Source: an uncultured Prochlorococcus sp.
GTDB taxonomy: Bacteria; Cyanobacteriota; Cyanobacteriia; PCC-6307; Cyanobiaceae
DNA length: 57,567 bases
NCBI GenBank assembly: GCA_902525075.1
Contig: CABZFV010000010.1
Location: 1-57,567 of the forward strand
Reading direction: 5' to 3'
Of this stretch, positions 1 through 8,705 are shown piece by piece (the first letter of the stretch is position 1; the number at the start of each line of letters is the position of its first letter). A model generated the notes under the pieces. That model did no database searches. It was not told the origin of the DNA and saw nothing but the letters and a program-made list of their open reading frames with translations. Position numbers and translations under genes: made by a program.

Positions 1-1396
1 TATCGCTAATAACAGATTGATAGCCATGACCAGTTAAATAATCACTCATCTGAGTTTGGTTCTGATAATTCGCATACTGGATATTTCCATCAGCATGCAT
101 CAAAGATCTTAAATAAACATCACCATCATTTGTTTTCCAATAAACCTCCTGATAACCATCACCGTCATAATCTCCTGATGTTTTTACAGTTAAATTATCA
201 TTAAGCAAATCATTCTGGAATCTTACCTGACTGTTTAAAGCAAGACGATCAATAGTTTCTCCATTAACTACAAGATAACGGTCAGATCCTGTTGCCCCAA
301 ATTGAGCGGGAGCAGGAGTAACTCCATCATGTAAGAACCCACCGTTTGCATTTCCTACTGCGATTAATGGATCATCATAAATTCCAACAACTCTTGTCCC
401 TCCACCTTCTCCATGATCTGAATAATCTATTTGACCAGTAACAGAATCGACTTTCCCAGTAACCCACCTACCTGAGAAACTATTTGTAAATATATATTCC
501 TCAATGTTATCTGCATTAACATCAAACATTCCTTGATATTTGTATTTTGTATGGGCTGACTTGTCGTGCCCTGCGTGGAAAAATCCATCATAATCTCTTA
601 TCCCGCTTAATTTATAAGTAGTATTTTTTTCTAAAATAAATCTTTCACTATTTAGTTCGGGTGAAATCCATTTTCTTATATTAATTCCAAGGTCAGAAAG
701 CATTGCTAACTCTAAGTTAGTTATCTGCCATTTTTCCGAATATCCAAATTCTCTATTTAAATCATATTCAGCTGGAACATTATCAGAATAATGCTCTTTA
801 GAACCAGTTGATGCCATTGGAAGATTATTACCATAAATAAATCTTGTATTAATACCAATAAACTCATTTATACCCGTTGATGAAGTTGTGATTAAATCAG
901 AAAAGGATTTGGTACCATACCAAAATCCAAGTCCATGTAATGACTCATGTAAGAATATAGATAGCCAATCGCTTTGTCCAGTTAAGTCATCATCTTTTGG
1001 ATTTGGATCCTCATCAACATAAAGCGCTTGGTTTGTTCCATAACCTCGCATCATTTGAGTAGTTACATAAGGCGAAATCCATGTACCAAGATCATAGTCG
1101 GACCCATTGATATCTATCCCTGTTATTGCTTCCTCTTGAGCAAATGTAAAAGATTCACTAAAACCCCCATATGCGCCATAGAAATTTAGATTCGGTTGCC
1201 AATAATTACCAAGTAAAAAATTTGAATCCCATTTGGCCACAAAATCTAAAGATCCATTCCAAGAAACGTACTCACCTAGATATTCAATTGCTGCCTTACA
1301 ATTTAATTTTATTAGTTCTTCAGTTTGTAAGAAATCTGTTGGTATCCCAACTACTGAAATAGTGTAAATAGATCCATTAATATTATATTCCGACAT
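1..1396 (-). CDS. Putative secreted zinc metalloprotease with conserved C-terminal module (stop lies outside window)
   Basis: I translated this frame by hand from an ATG at 1396; it stays open to the window edge, so only the last residue or two and the stop are missing. There is no N-terminal signal peptide. Around residues 150-159 the protein reads HESLHGLGFW, an HExxHxxG zinc-binding motif of the metzincin/gluzincin kind. A third ligand at the classical +6 position after the second His is absent (Tyr), so the third ligand would have to lie further on. The last ~205 residues are the C-terminal module shared with five other genes of the window, here in the long form with an insertion containing APAQFGATGSDRYLVVNGE. 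The C-terminal part is closest to that of the gene at 4333. Function as a protease is inferred from the motif alone; export by type I secretion is inferred from the module and the neighbouring transporter. Confidence 0.75.
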   Translation of the reverse strand, partial: MSEYNINGSIYTISVVGIPTDFLQTEELIKLNCKAAIEYLGEYVSWNGSLDFVAKWDSNFLLGNYWQPNLNFYGAYGGFSESFTFAQEEAITGIDINGSDYDLGTWISPYVTTQMMRGYGTNQALYVDEDPNPKDDDLTGQSDWLSIFLHESLHGLGFWYGTKSFSDLITTSSTGINEFIGINTRFIYGNNLPMASTGSKEHYSDNVPAEYDLNREFGYSEKWQITNLELAMLSDLGINIRKWISPELNSERFILEKNTTYKLSGIRDYDGFFHAGHDKSAHTKYKYQGMFDVNADNIEEYIFTNSFSGRWVTGKVDSVTGQIDYSDHGEGGGTRVVGIYDDPLIAVGNANGGFLHDGVTPAPAQFGATGSDRYLVVNGETIDRLALNSQVRFQNDLLNDNLTVKTSGDYDGDGYQEVYWKTNDGDVYLRSLMHADGNIQYANYQNQTQMSDYLTGHGYQSVISD

Positions 1397-1610
1397 AATA
1401 TTTTTTAATAATATTTTGAAAAAAATAATTATTTTTTTAAGTATAGTTTAAAGTTTGAATTCTCATGAAAAATTTCAAAAAATTATGTGACCTTTAACTT
1501 AATTAAAGTTATAGACTTAATTTTTTAATTGAAAATTAATTCCCAGGGTGTAGTTTAATTTTTAGTCCTTGAGCTTATAAGGTCGTTTATTACTTTTTAA
1601 AGTCATAATG

Positions 1611-1680
1611 AGCGGCATGAGGCAGCAAAGTTATGCAAGGTATTGCAAATCCTCGCTCAAAGCTCGCTCAGTCTCATTAT
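1611..1680. repeat. Boundary repeat with paired CGCTCA (11-bp phase)
   Basis: Two CGCTCA copies start at 1654 and 1665, exactly 11 bp apart, preceded by an imperfect inverted motif (TGCAAGGTATTGCA). The same block recurs at 6817-6897, 8706-8755, 4255-4300 and, mutated, 14155-14205, always next to a tRNA-Pro copy. One-helical-turn spacing suggests a protein-binding array such as integrase arm sites, but that is inference. Confidence 0.7.
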
Positions 1681-1695
1681 TCTAAAAGAAAGCAA

Positions 1696-1723
1696 TAAAA
1701 AAGGGAGTCTGGGAAACTCTCTT
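1696..1723 (-). terminator. Rho-independent terminator downstream of tRNA-Pro remnant
   Basis: Read on the minus strand, a stem GAGAGT/ACTCCC with a short loop is followed by a T-run. It occupies the same position relative to the tRNA remnant as the terminator of the intact tRNA-Pro gene at 6913, so it was copied together with the tRNA 3' half. Confidence 0.6.
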
Positions 1724-1745
1724 GTATGACTTGGTTTTTAAATGG

Positions 1746-1792
1746 TCGGGGCGACAGGATTCGAACCTGCGACCTAGTGCTCCCAAAGCACT
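1746..1792 (-). pseudogene. tRNA-Pro(UGG) 3'-half remnant
   Basis: These 47 bases match the 3' half of the intact tRNA-Pro at 6962-7035 (acceptor strand, T arm, variable region and anticodon arm). The match then breaks in the sequence AAAGCAC|TAG. The remnant at 14278 breaks at the same place, which argues for a defined recombination point rather than random decay. The 5' half is missing, so it cannot make a tRNA. Confidence 0.85.
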
Positions 1793-1917
1793 AGTGCTAA
1801 CTTTTGAGAAATCTATAAGACTTTAGTTATAGTTTTGCTACCCTCCTGTAAAAGCAACTTAATTGATATAAGAATTCAGAGCTTTTTATTGGTTTTAATT
1901 AGAACTAATCATTCCCT

Positions 1918-1935
1918 AGCTCTACTTTTAGCTCT
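1918..1935. repeat. Paired AGCTCT repeats (12-bp phase) after module gene stop
   Basis: AGCTCT occurs at 1918 and 1930. Similar pairs in 12-bp phase occur at 4018/4030, 7325/7337 (degenerate) and 8980/8992. Three of the four sit directly after the stop codon of a C-terminal-module gene or gene remnant. They may be recombinase-binding or attachment elements; this is inferred from position only. Confidence 0.6.
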
Positions 1936-1939
1936 ATTT

Positions 1940-3832
1940 TTAAACAATATCGCTAATAACAGATTCATATCCATTTGCAGTTAAGTATTCACTCATTTGA
2001 TCTTTACTTTGATAGTTTGCATATTGAATGTTCCCGTCTACATGCATTAATGCTCTAAGGTAAGCAGTCCCATCGTTAGTTTTCCAAAAAACCTCTTGGA
2101 AATTATCACTATCAAAGTCGCCAGCTTTTTTAACTATCAAGTTATCTATTGCTAAATCATTTTGAAACCTTCTTTGGCTGTCGTGAGCACTATTCTTAAT
2201 TACATCTCCAGATTCAACTAAAGGGTCTATATATATCCCAACTATTCGGGTAGTTCCATCTTTTCCGTAATCTGTGTAATCAATTTGACCAGTTTCTGAA
2301 TTGACAGATGCTGTTACCCATCTTCCACTCTCTTTGTTTGTGTATATTGCTTCTTTGATCCCATCTGCATTTACATCAAGTAAACCTTGATATTTATATG
2401 AAGTTTTTGTGGCATCAGAAACATCGCCAGTATTGGCATGTAAATTCCCGTCAAAATCTTTTATGTAACTAAGGGTATAATTTTGACCCTCTATAAGCTG
2501 AGAAACAATTTGTTTTACTCCATTTACATCCTCAACAATATCTGCAATTTTCTCTTCTATGGCAGAATCTCTTATCAACACTGATTTGGTTTCTCCAACT
2601 TGATTTGTCATTTCAGAGTCAGAAAATAATTTGATATCTATAGTTTCATAACCTTCTGTTAATCCGTCATTGGCTAAAAGATGATTGAAGGAAAAAGTAC
2701 CATCGCTTCCAACAGTTCCAGAACCAGTAAGTGATCCAGTAGCAAAATCTGAAAGAGTTATTCCTGTTCCACTAATTGACCAATAAAGAGTAGAACCTGC
2801 TGCAACATTTTCCGTATTGGAAGTTGTTGTGAGTGTATATCCTTCTTGAGGTGAATTGATTGCTGTCGAGATATTATAAACTTTGCTTAATACATCTATT
2901 GAGGAAGTATTAACAGTTTCAGAGAATCCTTGGTTATCTGTGTATGAAATAATGGCTCTAATTTTTTTATTTTTTTCTGAAGATGTAATTTTATAAGTTG
3001 AATCAGTTCCAATTTGAGTCCAAGTTATTCCATCAGATGAAGATTGCCAAATATATGAAGAAAGAGTCCCGGTCCCATCTGGATCTGCTGAGGACTCTGA
3101 AATACTAAGGGTGTCGCCTTCAAACTTTTCACCGATAATAGAAAAAACAGCATCACCCTCATCTGTTTTAATATCTACCTCTACAGGAGAGGTAGCAACT
3201 TCCTCTGAAAAGCCTTGACCATCTGTATAAGAAATTAAGGCTCTAATTTTCTTTCCTTCCTCTGCGAGAGTAAGTGAGTAAGTCGAGTTTGTGCTTATTT
3301 GAGACCAGGTCGTACCATCAGATGATGATTGCCAGACATACGAAAAAGTTCCATTCCCATCTGGATCAGCAGAGGATGTTGTAATACTTAGTGAATCATT
3401 TAATTGAGTTGTTCCACTAATAACAAATGAGGCTTCTCCATCATTAAATTGTTCCGTCGCTGATGCTTGATAACCAGAGTGCCCCCAAGTGTCAATAACT
3501 CCTGAAGCTCTCTCCGCGGCACCTGCACCATAATTTGCTTTGATAGCAGTATATGAATTGTTTAAAAGAGTTGAATGAGCAGCATCTTCTGTTAGATAGC
3601 CTATAAGAACAAGAGATCCATCTGATCTTTGACCTGCTACTTGGCCATAACCAAAAGCAAAAATCTTGGTAAAGTCTGATCCACCCGATGCTCCAGAATA
3701 ATCCTCACTTGAATAAGCACCGCTAAAAGAAATAGTTCCATTGGCATTTAAAGTAATATTTAAACCAGATTCAGTTGTTAATGTTTCTCCTGCAGTTGTT
3801 GAAGCTTGTACAACATATGCTTCATAAGTCAT
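1940..3832 (-). CDS. Large secreted-type protein: Ig-like repeats, Calx-beta-like domain, conserved C-terminal module
   Basis: The protein has 630 residues and no signal peptide. Residues 1-130 are unrecognised. Residues ~130-310 are two tandem ~90-residue Ig-like repeats with the recurring text DPDGxG...WQSSSDG...SYTD.QGFSE. Residues ~315-425 resemble a Calx-beta domain (LANDGLTEGYETIDIKLFSD). Residues ~455-630 are the shared C-terminal module, ending YESVISDIV and holding acidic loops such as DFDSDNFQE. The Ig-like and Calx-beta blocks are closely related to those of the 909-residue protein at 10851, but the N-termini differ. Acidic loops suggest calcium binding after export. A role as adhesin or surface filament is possible but not shown. 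Confidence 0.85.
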   Translation of the reverse strand: MTYEAYVVQASTTAGETLTTESGLNITLNANGTISFSGAYSSEDYSGASGGSDFTKIFAFGYGQVAGQRSDGSLVLIGYLTEDAAHSTLLNNSYTAIKANYGAGAAERASGVIDTWGHSGYQASATEQFNDGEASFVISGTTQLNDSLSITTSSADPDGNGTFSYVWQSSSDGTTWSQISTNSTYSLTLAEEGKKIRALISYTDGQGFSEEVATSPVEVDIKTDEGDAVFSIIGEKFEGDTLSISESSADPDGTGTLSSYIWQSSSDGITWTQIGTDSTYKITSSEKNKKIRAIISYTDNQGFSETVNTSSIDVLSKVYNISTAINSPQEGYTLTTTSNTENVAAGSTLYWSISGTGITLSDFATGSLTGSGTVGSDGTFSFNHLLANDGLTEGYETIDIKLFSDSEMTNQVGETKSVLIRDSAIEEKIADIVEDVNGVKQIVSQLIEGQNYTLSYIKDFDGNLHANTGDVSDATKTSYKYQGLLDVNADGIKEAIYTNKESGRWVTASVNSETGQIDYTDYGKDGTTRIVGIYIDPLVESGDVIKNSAHDSQRRFQNDLAIDNLIVKKAGDFDSDNFQEVFWKTNDGTAYLRALMHVDGNIQYANYQSKDQMSEYLTANGYESVISDIV

Positions 3833-4017
3833 TTGAGATGTCGGCCAATAATTTATTTATACACCAAAATATAAGAAAATCCTTTAATAAAAAAAACTAT
3901 ATAAAAATAATCTTTGTTGATAATGCATTTTAAGATTGCTAGTCAAAAATTCTATCTTGTTAGAAACTCGATCGTTTTAAATTTAAAACAAGTTTCATTT
4001 AGTTTCTATTAGTTCCT

Positions 4018-4035
4018 AGCTCTATATCTAGCTCT
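4018..4035. repeat. Paired AGCTCT repeats (12-bp phase)
   Basis: AGCTCT copies at 4018 and 4030 match the pairs found behind the module genes. Here, however, no gene end adjoins them and they lie left of the tRNA copy. This suggests that a unit was lost or rearranged at this boundary. The rest of 3833-4017 is AT-rich with no gene that I can see. Confidence 0.55.
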
Positions 4036-4062
4036 ATTTGTATATTTGAGACACTCTAGAAA

Positions 4063-4090
4063 TAAAAAAGCAAGGGCTTGGATCCCTTGC
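4063..4090 (-). terminator. Rho-independent terminator
   Basis: A perfect 7-bp stem (GCAAGGG/CCCTTGC) with a 7-base loop lies at 4070-4090. It is followed on the minus strand by a T-run. It stands just downstream of the degenerate tRNA-Pro copy, with a different stem sequence from the other copies. Confidence 0.7.
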
Positions 4091-4100
4091 TATTAAATGG

Positions 4101-4172
4101 TCGGGGCGACAGGATTCGAACCTGCGACCTAGTGCTCCCAAAGCACCCGCTACGCAAATTGCGACAGCCCCC
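4101..4172 (-). pseudogene. Degenerate full-length tRNA-Pro(UGG) copy
   Basis: The 3' half is identical to the intact tRNA-Pro. The 5' half is recognisable but eroded (on the plus strand TACGCAAATTGCGACAGCCC against TACCAAGCTGCGCCACGCCC in the intact gene), so the acceptor and D stems no longer pair properly. It shares this altered 5' half and the following ~80 bp with the copy at 10640, so the two boundaries are themselves duplicates. Probably not a working tRNA. Confidence 0.8.
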
Positions 4173-4254
4173 ATGAGAAACAAGTGAGGCTATAGCTAGT
4201 TAATTGGTATTAAAAGAAAATTTATGAGTCTTAAAAAGTAGAAAGATATAGCAA

Positions 4255-4300
4255 GGTGGTGCATAAATAAGCAAAATCTCGCTCAAATCTCGCTCACTTG
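4255..4300. repeat. Boundary repeat with paired CGCTCA (11-bp phase)
   Basis: CGCTCA copies start at 4280 and 4291. Unlike at 1611 and 6817, this block lies to the right of the tRNA copy, between it and the module gene end, so the order of boundary elements is altered here. Confidence 0.65.
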
Positions 4301-4332
4301 CAACTTAGTGCTCTATGAGCACCACAACTTAC

Positions 4333-6261
4333 TTAAATAATATCGCTGATAACAGATTGATATCCATGACCAGTTAAATAATCACTCATCTGAGTCTGGT
4401 TCTGATAATTTGCATATTGGATATTTCCATCTGCATGCATTAATGATCTTAAGTAAACATCGCCATCATTAGTTTTCCAATAAACCTCCTGGAAACCATC
4501 ACCGTCATAATCTCCTGATGTTTTTAAAGTTAAATTATCGTTATATAAATCATTCTGGAATCTTACCTGACTGTTTAAAGCTAGACGATCAATAGTTTCT
4601 CCATTTACAACAAGATAACGGTCAGATCCGGTAGCACCAAATTGAGCAGGAGCAGGAGTAACACCATCATCTAAGAATCCACCATTAGCATTTCCTACTG
4701 CGATTAATGGATCATCATAAATTCCAATAACTCTTGTACCTCCACCTGCTCCATGATCTGAGTAATCTATTAGTCCTGTAACAGAATCTATCTTTCCTGT
4801 TGCCCAGCGCCCATTGATTTTATTAGTAAAAACAAGATCTAAAAAGTTATCATTATTAACATCTAATTTCCCTTGATATTTATAGGCACTTTTAGTGGCA
4901 TCAGAAACACTGCCAGTATTTGCATGCAGATTGCCGTCATAATCTTTTATATAATCAAGTGAATATTGTGTGTTTTTATCAAAGTACTGAGTATCTAAAG
5001 TTCTGTCCTTAAATGAAATTCTTTCTATATTAATTAACACATCTTCCCCCTCTCCATTGACTATGTAGGTTGAAATATTATCCTCAGAAATTGAGAAATC
5101 TATTGAATATTGGTTAAAACCCTTTTGATAAATTGCAGTGTCTAAATTTTCTTTGCCGTCTAAATAATCATCTCCCTCTCCACCATTAAGAAAATCATTA
5201 TATTTACTTCCAAGAAGATTATCATTTCCATCTCTGCCTACAATAAATGCTCTATAATCTAGATCCGCTTCAAAACTATTTGCATTTTGATCTCCAACAT
5301 AAGAGATAAAATGATATCCCATATCCCGATCATTGCTATTTGCAGATAATCTTTCTAAGTGATCGTAATTAAGATAACTATTATGTCCAAATTGATTTAC
5401 ATAATTTGAATATTTAATAAAAATACGATGGTCATTTTCGCAAGATTCCCAAGTAAAAATGGGTAGATCGGAATTTATTGAATTGACTAGTTTAACCTCT
5501 TCAAATTCATTATCAAAAGAAACAAAATTACTTGTTTGTGGGTATGAAGTATCCCCAGTAATATTAAAGGCACTTGATTCAAAAACGATACCATCAATAA
5601 CATTTAGAACTTCTGGTTTGTGTAACAGCCAATTATTGATTGTAGAACCATTGATTAGAAGGGAAAAATCTGAATAGTTTTTTGAAATGTAATTATTTAA
5701 TTGGTTTAAGGCGTAAAAAGTATAGTCAGCTATTTCTTCCTGAGTATATGTTTCTGTCCTTAAGAATGTACTAGAAAACCAAGCTTTAGTTCCAACAACA
5801 TCTAACCAAATCCCATCCCAACCAGATGAAAATTTTTCATCTATAACTTTCTTCATCTCAGTAAGCCAAGAATCTTCCCAATATCTAACTAAATAACTCG
5901 GATATTTACCTTGAAAATATGGCGAACTCGCGTCAAATGGGAGTTCCCAGCTTAAGTGAACTGGTGCCAACCATGTTGGTGCGGATTCATCAGGAATCCC
6001 ATCTCTATTAGCATCCCAATTTTGTTGAGTGGTTAAAGGACTTATTGTTCCATAGTCAATTTGATAATCCCCAAAATATTGATACGCGATTAACTTTTTT
6101 GTTGTATTAGTTTTTTTAAAATCATAAGGGTTTAAATTAGAAGAATTATTTAGAATCAGCATCTCAACTGGTATAGATTTAAGCTGAGAAATTACAGTCG
6201 AATCCCACGCTGAGGTTGTAATTGCAAAACTATTAATTTCATTTAAATTCGAAGAACTCAT
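4333..6261 (-). CDS. GH114-like glycosidase with RTX-like repeats and conserved C-terminal module
   Basis: The protein has 642 residues and no signal peptide. Residues ~10-330 resemble the TIM-barrel GH114/endo-alpha-1,4-polygalactosaminidase family: strand motifs GWDGIWLDVVG (147-157, candidate acid D154) and VIDGIVFES (221-229). Residues ~341-370 carry glycine/aspartate-rich RTX-like nonapeptides (GRDGNDNLLG, GGEGDDYLDG). Residues ~430-642 are the C-terminal module in its long form with the extra ~32 residues also seen in the gene at 1-1396. RTX repeats plus a C-terminal module without a signal peptide fit type I secretion. I infer an extracellular polysaccharide-degrading or -modifying enzyme; the substrate is unknown. 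Confidence 0.85.
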   Translation of the reverse strand: MSSSNLNEINSFAITTSAWDSTVISQLKSIPVEMLILNNSSNLNPYDFKKTNTTKKLIAYQYFGDYQIDYGTISPLTTQQNWDANRDGIPDESAPTWLAPVHLSWELPFDASSPYFQGKYPSYLVRYWEDSWLTEMKKVIDEKFSSGWDGIWLDVVGTKAWFSSTFLRTETYTQEEIADYTFYALNQLNNYISKNYSDFSLLINGSTINNWLLHKPEVLNVIDGIVFESSAFNITGDTSYPQTSNFVSFDNEFEEVKLVNSINSDLPIFTWESCENDHRIFIKYSNYVNQFGHNSYLNYDHLERLSANSNDRDMGYHFISYVGDQNANSFEADLDYRAFIVGRDGNDNLLGSKYNDFLNGGEGDDYLDGKENLDTAIYQKGFNQYSIDFSISEDNISTYIVNGEGEDVLINIERISFKDRTLDTQYFDKNTQYSLDYIKDYDGNLHANTGSVSDATKSAYKYQGKLDVNNDNFLDLVFTNKINGRWATGKIDSVTGLIDYSDHGAGGGTRVIGIYDDPLIAVGNANGGFLDDGVTPAPAQFGATGSDRYLVVNGETIDRLALNSQVRFQNDLYNDNLTLKTSGDYDGDGFQEVYWKTNDGDVYLRSLMHADGNIQYANYQNQTQMSDYLTGHGYQSVISDII

Positions 6262-6433
6262 AAAAAAGAAAAAAAAAATAAAACTAATTATTTATTTTAA
6301 TTCTTACTATTAACAACCTCCTCTCGTACTAAAAAATAACTTATCTGATTGTAAAATTTGATTCGGATAAACCGATTAGTTTTAAAAATAATTTGTGTTA
6401 TTAATAGCTAGATATAGAGGCTTAATTTTTGAA

Positions 6434-6799
6434 ATGAAAAAAACTATTTTTATTGGTTTAATTGCTGGCATTGCTGGGCTTGCAATTGGTTATAAAGTTC
6501 CAAAAGACAAGAATGTTGGATATGTAATGATTTCTGGCAGGATTACAAATCCAGAACAGGCAGGTAAATATTTTGCAGTAGTAAATGATGTAGTTGTTAA
6601 AGGTTGCGGAGCAAAGACATTAACAGTTGATTATGAAACAGATGTAAGAGAAGGATATGACGGTCCGTTTTCTGTGCTCGCACAATTCCCAAGCAAAAAA
6701 GCAGCGCAAGATTGCTATGAAGGTGATTATCAAAATATTATTCCTTTAAGAAAAGGAGCTATAGATATGAACTTCAGAATAGTTGAAAGAAATAGATAA
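6434..6799 (+). CDS. DUF1330-family small protein, copy 1
   Basis: I place the start at the ATG at 6434 (121 residues), because the near-identical copy at 13756 begins at the equivalent MK. The first ~20 residues are one hydrophobic segment, either a signal anchor or an uncleaved signal. The remainder (VGYVMISGRITNPEQAGKY...) fits the DUF1330 dimeric alpha/beta-barrel family, whose function is unknown. It is on the plus strand, divergent from the module gene at 4333, and is followed by the boundary repeat and tRNA-Pro. The same gene order (module gene, DUF1330, boundary repeat, tRNA copy) recurs at 10851-14324. Confidence 0.85.
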   Translation: MKKTIFIGLIAGIAGLAIGYKVPKDKNVGYVMISGRITNPEQAGKYFAVVNDVVVKGCGAKTLTVDYETDVREGYDGPFSVLAQFPSKKAAQDCYEGDYQNIIPLRKGAIDMNFRIVERNR

Positions 6800-6816
6800 A
6801 AAATAAAGCTATCTCT

Positions 6817-6897
6817 AATCATACTGAGCGACATGAGGTTGCAAAGTTATGCAAGGTATTGCAAATCCTCGCTCAAAGCTCGCTCAGTCTCATCATT
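6817..6897. repeat. Boundary repeat with paired CGCTCA (11-bp phase)
   Basis: CGCTCA copies start at 6870 and 6881. About 80 bp match the block at 1611-1680 closely. It lies between the DUF1330 gene and the tRNA-Pro terminator. Confidence 0.7.
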
Positions 6898-6912
6898 CCA
6901 ACTTCTTTACAA

Positions 6913-6938
6913 TAAAAAAGAGAGTCTAGGAAACTCTC
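6913..6938 (-). terminator. Terminator of tRNA-Pro
   Basis: On the minus strand, GAGAGT and ACTCTC pair around a short loop and are followed by six T. It lies about 25 bp beyond the 3' end of tRNA-Pro. Copies of this terminator accompany the tRNA remnants at 1746, 8827 (degenerate) and 14278. Confidence 0.8.
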
Positions 6939-6961
6939 TCTATGACTTGGTTTTTTAAGAG

Positions 6962-7035
6962 TCGGGGCGACAGGATTCGAACCTGCGACCTAGTGCTCCC
7001 AAAGCACCCGCGCTACCAAGCTGCGCCACGCCCCG
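6962..7035 (-). tRNA. tRNA-Pro(UGG), intact copy
   Basis: The 74-base cloverleaf is complete. The acceptor stem is CGGGGCG/CGCCCCG with discriminator A. The D stem is GCGC/GCGC, the anticodon loop TTTGGGA gives UGG, and the T arm has GCAGG-TTCGAAT-CCTGT. CCA is not encoded. It is the only intact one of eight tRNA-Pro-derived sequences in the window, all in the same orientation, and so is the reference and probable integration target for the island. The upstream flank (CTCATAAGATCTTAG) is also copied at 28303. Confidence 0.95.
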
Positions 7036-7347
7036 CTCATAAGATCTTAGTTCATAACAGTCATCTATAAAAGAGCAAATTGATAAATACTTTATAAAAA
7101 ATCTTTTTTGAGGCTAAATAATGCGTTTAATCGTTATTTTGTAGCTAAGTGTTGCTAACCCTCGTAGCTAATTTTGGACTTAATTTAGTTCATTTCTAGC
7201 CACAAGACATAAGCACCCGCTCTTTATCATTATTTAAAAAAGGAGACTAAATTTATCTTCAAATACTGCGAGATAATTTAATATCAATTTAATCAATATT
7301 TTTAATTAGCACTAATTTGTTCCTAGCTCACCTACTCGCTCTATTTT
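7036..7347. other. Intergenic region upstream of tRNA-Pro with repeat elements
   Basis: I see no gene here. It holds GTAGCTAAGTGTTGCTAA (around 7141), two GCTAA units 10 bp apart, resembling a sequence at 28184. It also has a short stretch GCACCCGCTCTTTATCATTA shared with the boundary at 8870. A degenerate AGCTCA/CGCTCT pair in 12-bp phase at 7325 and 7337 lies directly behind the next module gene. Confidence 0.6.
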
Positions 7348-8595
7348 TTAAACAATATCGCTTATTACAGATTCATATCCATTGTTAGTTAAATAATTAC
7401 TCATCTGTTCTTCACTTTGATAGTTTGCATATTGTATATTTCCATCTGCATGCATTAAAGCTCTTAAATAGGCTGTCCCATCATTTGTCTTCCAATAAAC
7501 TTCCTGGAAACCATCACTGTCATAATCACCAGAAGTTTTGACGGTCAAGTTATCTATTAGCAAATCATTCTGGAATCTACGTTGGCTATCATGAGGACCG
7601 AATTGTTCTACTTCCCCAGAAGTGACTAATGGATCAATATAAATGCCTACAACTCTAGTTATTCCTCCATTGCCAAAATCAGAGTAATCAAGCTCTCCTG
7701 TATAAGAATTAGGTGAACCGGTAACCCAACGACCACTTTCTTTATTTGTAAAAACATGTTCATAAAGACCGTCATTATTAACATCGAATTTACCTTGGTA
7801 CTTATAAGAATATAAAGAATTTGAATAATCGCCACCTCCGTGAAGATTGCCATTAAAGTCTCTTATGTTTTCTAATCGATAGTTTTCTCCACTTGTAAGC
7901 CCATTAGTTATATATCTTTTTCTATCTATTTTAACAGCTTCAGATGGAGTAATAGTTTGATCATTGAATACAAGATATTCAATATATTCAATTTTATCAG
8001 TACCATCTGGAGAATTTTTTCTTAGGTCTTTTACTGTATAAGTAACATTATCTACAGAAATCTCGTAGGAGCCTAAGTTCCCTGAAAAAATGGCTTTATC
8101 ATTGCCTGCTCCACCATCAATCTTGTCATCTCCTCCAGAACCAGTAATTTGGTCTGAACCTGATTGAGAAAAAATTATATCTGCATTCGAACTACCTTGT
8201 ATATCGTCGTTATTTTTTAAAATCTCTTCTTCCAATTCATAAGGAGCAAAATTTAGCAAATTTTTTAAACTTATATCAAGTGAAGAAACTTTATAACCTC
8301 CTAGAGAATTACCATTTGAATATAAATAAAAATCATATCCAGTAACATCTCCTTTTATGTTATTTAAAGATGTTAGTGATGATAAATAGCCAATATCAGG
8401 AAGATTTTTTCCATAAATATAAAATGACCCACTTAATGAACCACTATAAAACGCAAAATAATATCTATTATTGCTAATTAGGTAATTGGTTATTGATAAA
8501 CTTGAAACATCTAAAAATAATGAGTCAACATTTCCTGGATCTCCTATTGCTAATGCTGAATCTCCTCTCATTAAAGAAGCATCAATTGTAGTCAA
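7348..8595 (-). CDS. RTX-like protein with conserved C-terminal module
   Basis: The protein has 415 residues and is the shortest intact family member of the array. Residues 1-130 are unrecognised, with no signal peptide. Residues ~134-172 contain RTX-like calcium-binding repeats (GSGGDDKIDGGAGNDKAIF). Residues ~232-415 are the short-form C-terminal module, ending YESVISDIV. The module is closest to that at 10851, including the segment VTSGEVEQFGPHDSQRRFQ. Probably exported by the type I system encoded at 19263-23317; the activity of the N-terminal part is unknown. Confidence 0.82.
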   Translation of the reverse strand: MTTIDASLMRGDSALAIGDPGNVDSLFLDVSSLSITNYLISNNRYYFAFYSGSLSGSFYIYGKNLPDIGYLSSLTSLNNIKGDVTGYDFYLYSNGNSLGGYKVSSLDISLKNLLNFAPYELEEEILKNNDDIQGSSNADIIFSQSGSDQITGSGGDDKIDGGAGNDKAIFSGNLGSYEISVDNVTYTVKDLRKNSPDGTDKIEYIEYLVFNDQTITPSEAVKIDRKRYITNGLTSGENYRLENIRDFNGNLHGGGDYSNSLYSYKYQGKFDVNNDGLYEHVFTNKESGRWVTGSPNSYTGELDYSDFGNGGITRVVGIYIDPLVTSGEVEQFGPHDSQRRFQNDLLIDNLTVKTSGDYDSDGFQEVYWKTNDGTAYLRALMHADGNIQYANYQSEEQMSNYLTNNGYESVISDIV

Positions 8596-8705
8596 AAATT
8601 AATTGCCCATTATTTAAAAGAATTATATTTAAAATTCGAATTTTGTATTAGAAAGTTTTGAACTAAATAAATTCACAACTATTTGAATAGCTAGAATTTT
8701 TTAAA

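Noticed and set aside
1171..1362. Short plus-strand reading frame
   Set aside because: It lies antisense within the metalloprotease-like gene and has no protein-like features.
4101..4172. Second functional tRNA-Pro
   Set aside because: The 5' acceptor strand and D arm no longer pair, although the 3' half is perfect.
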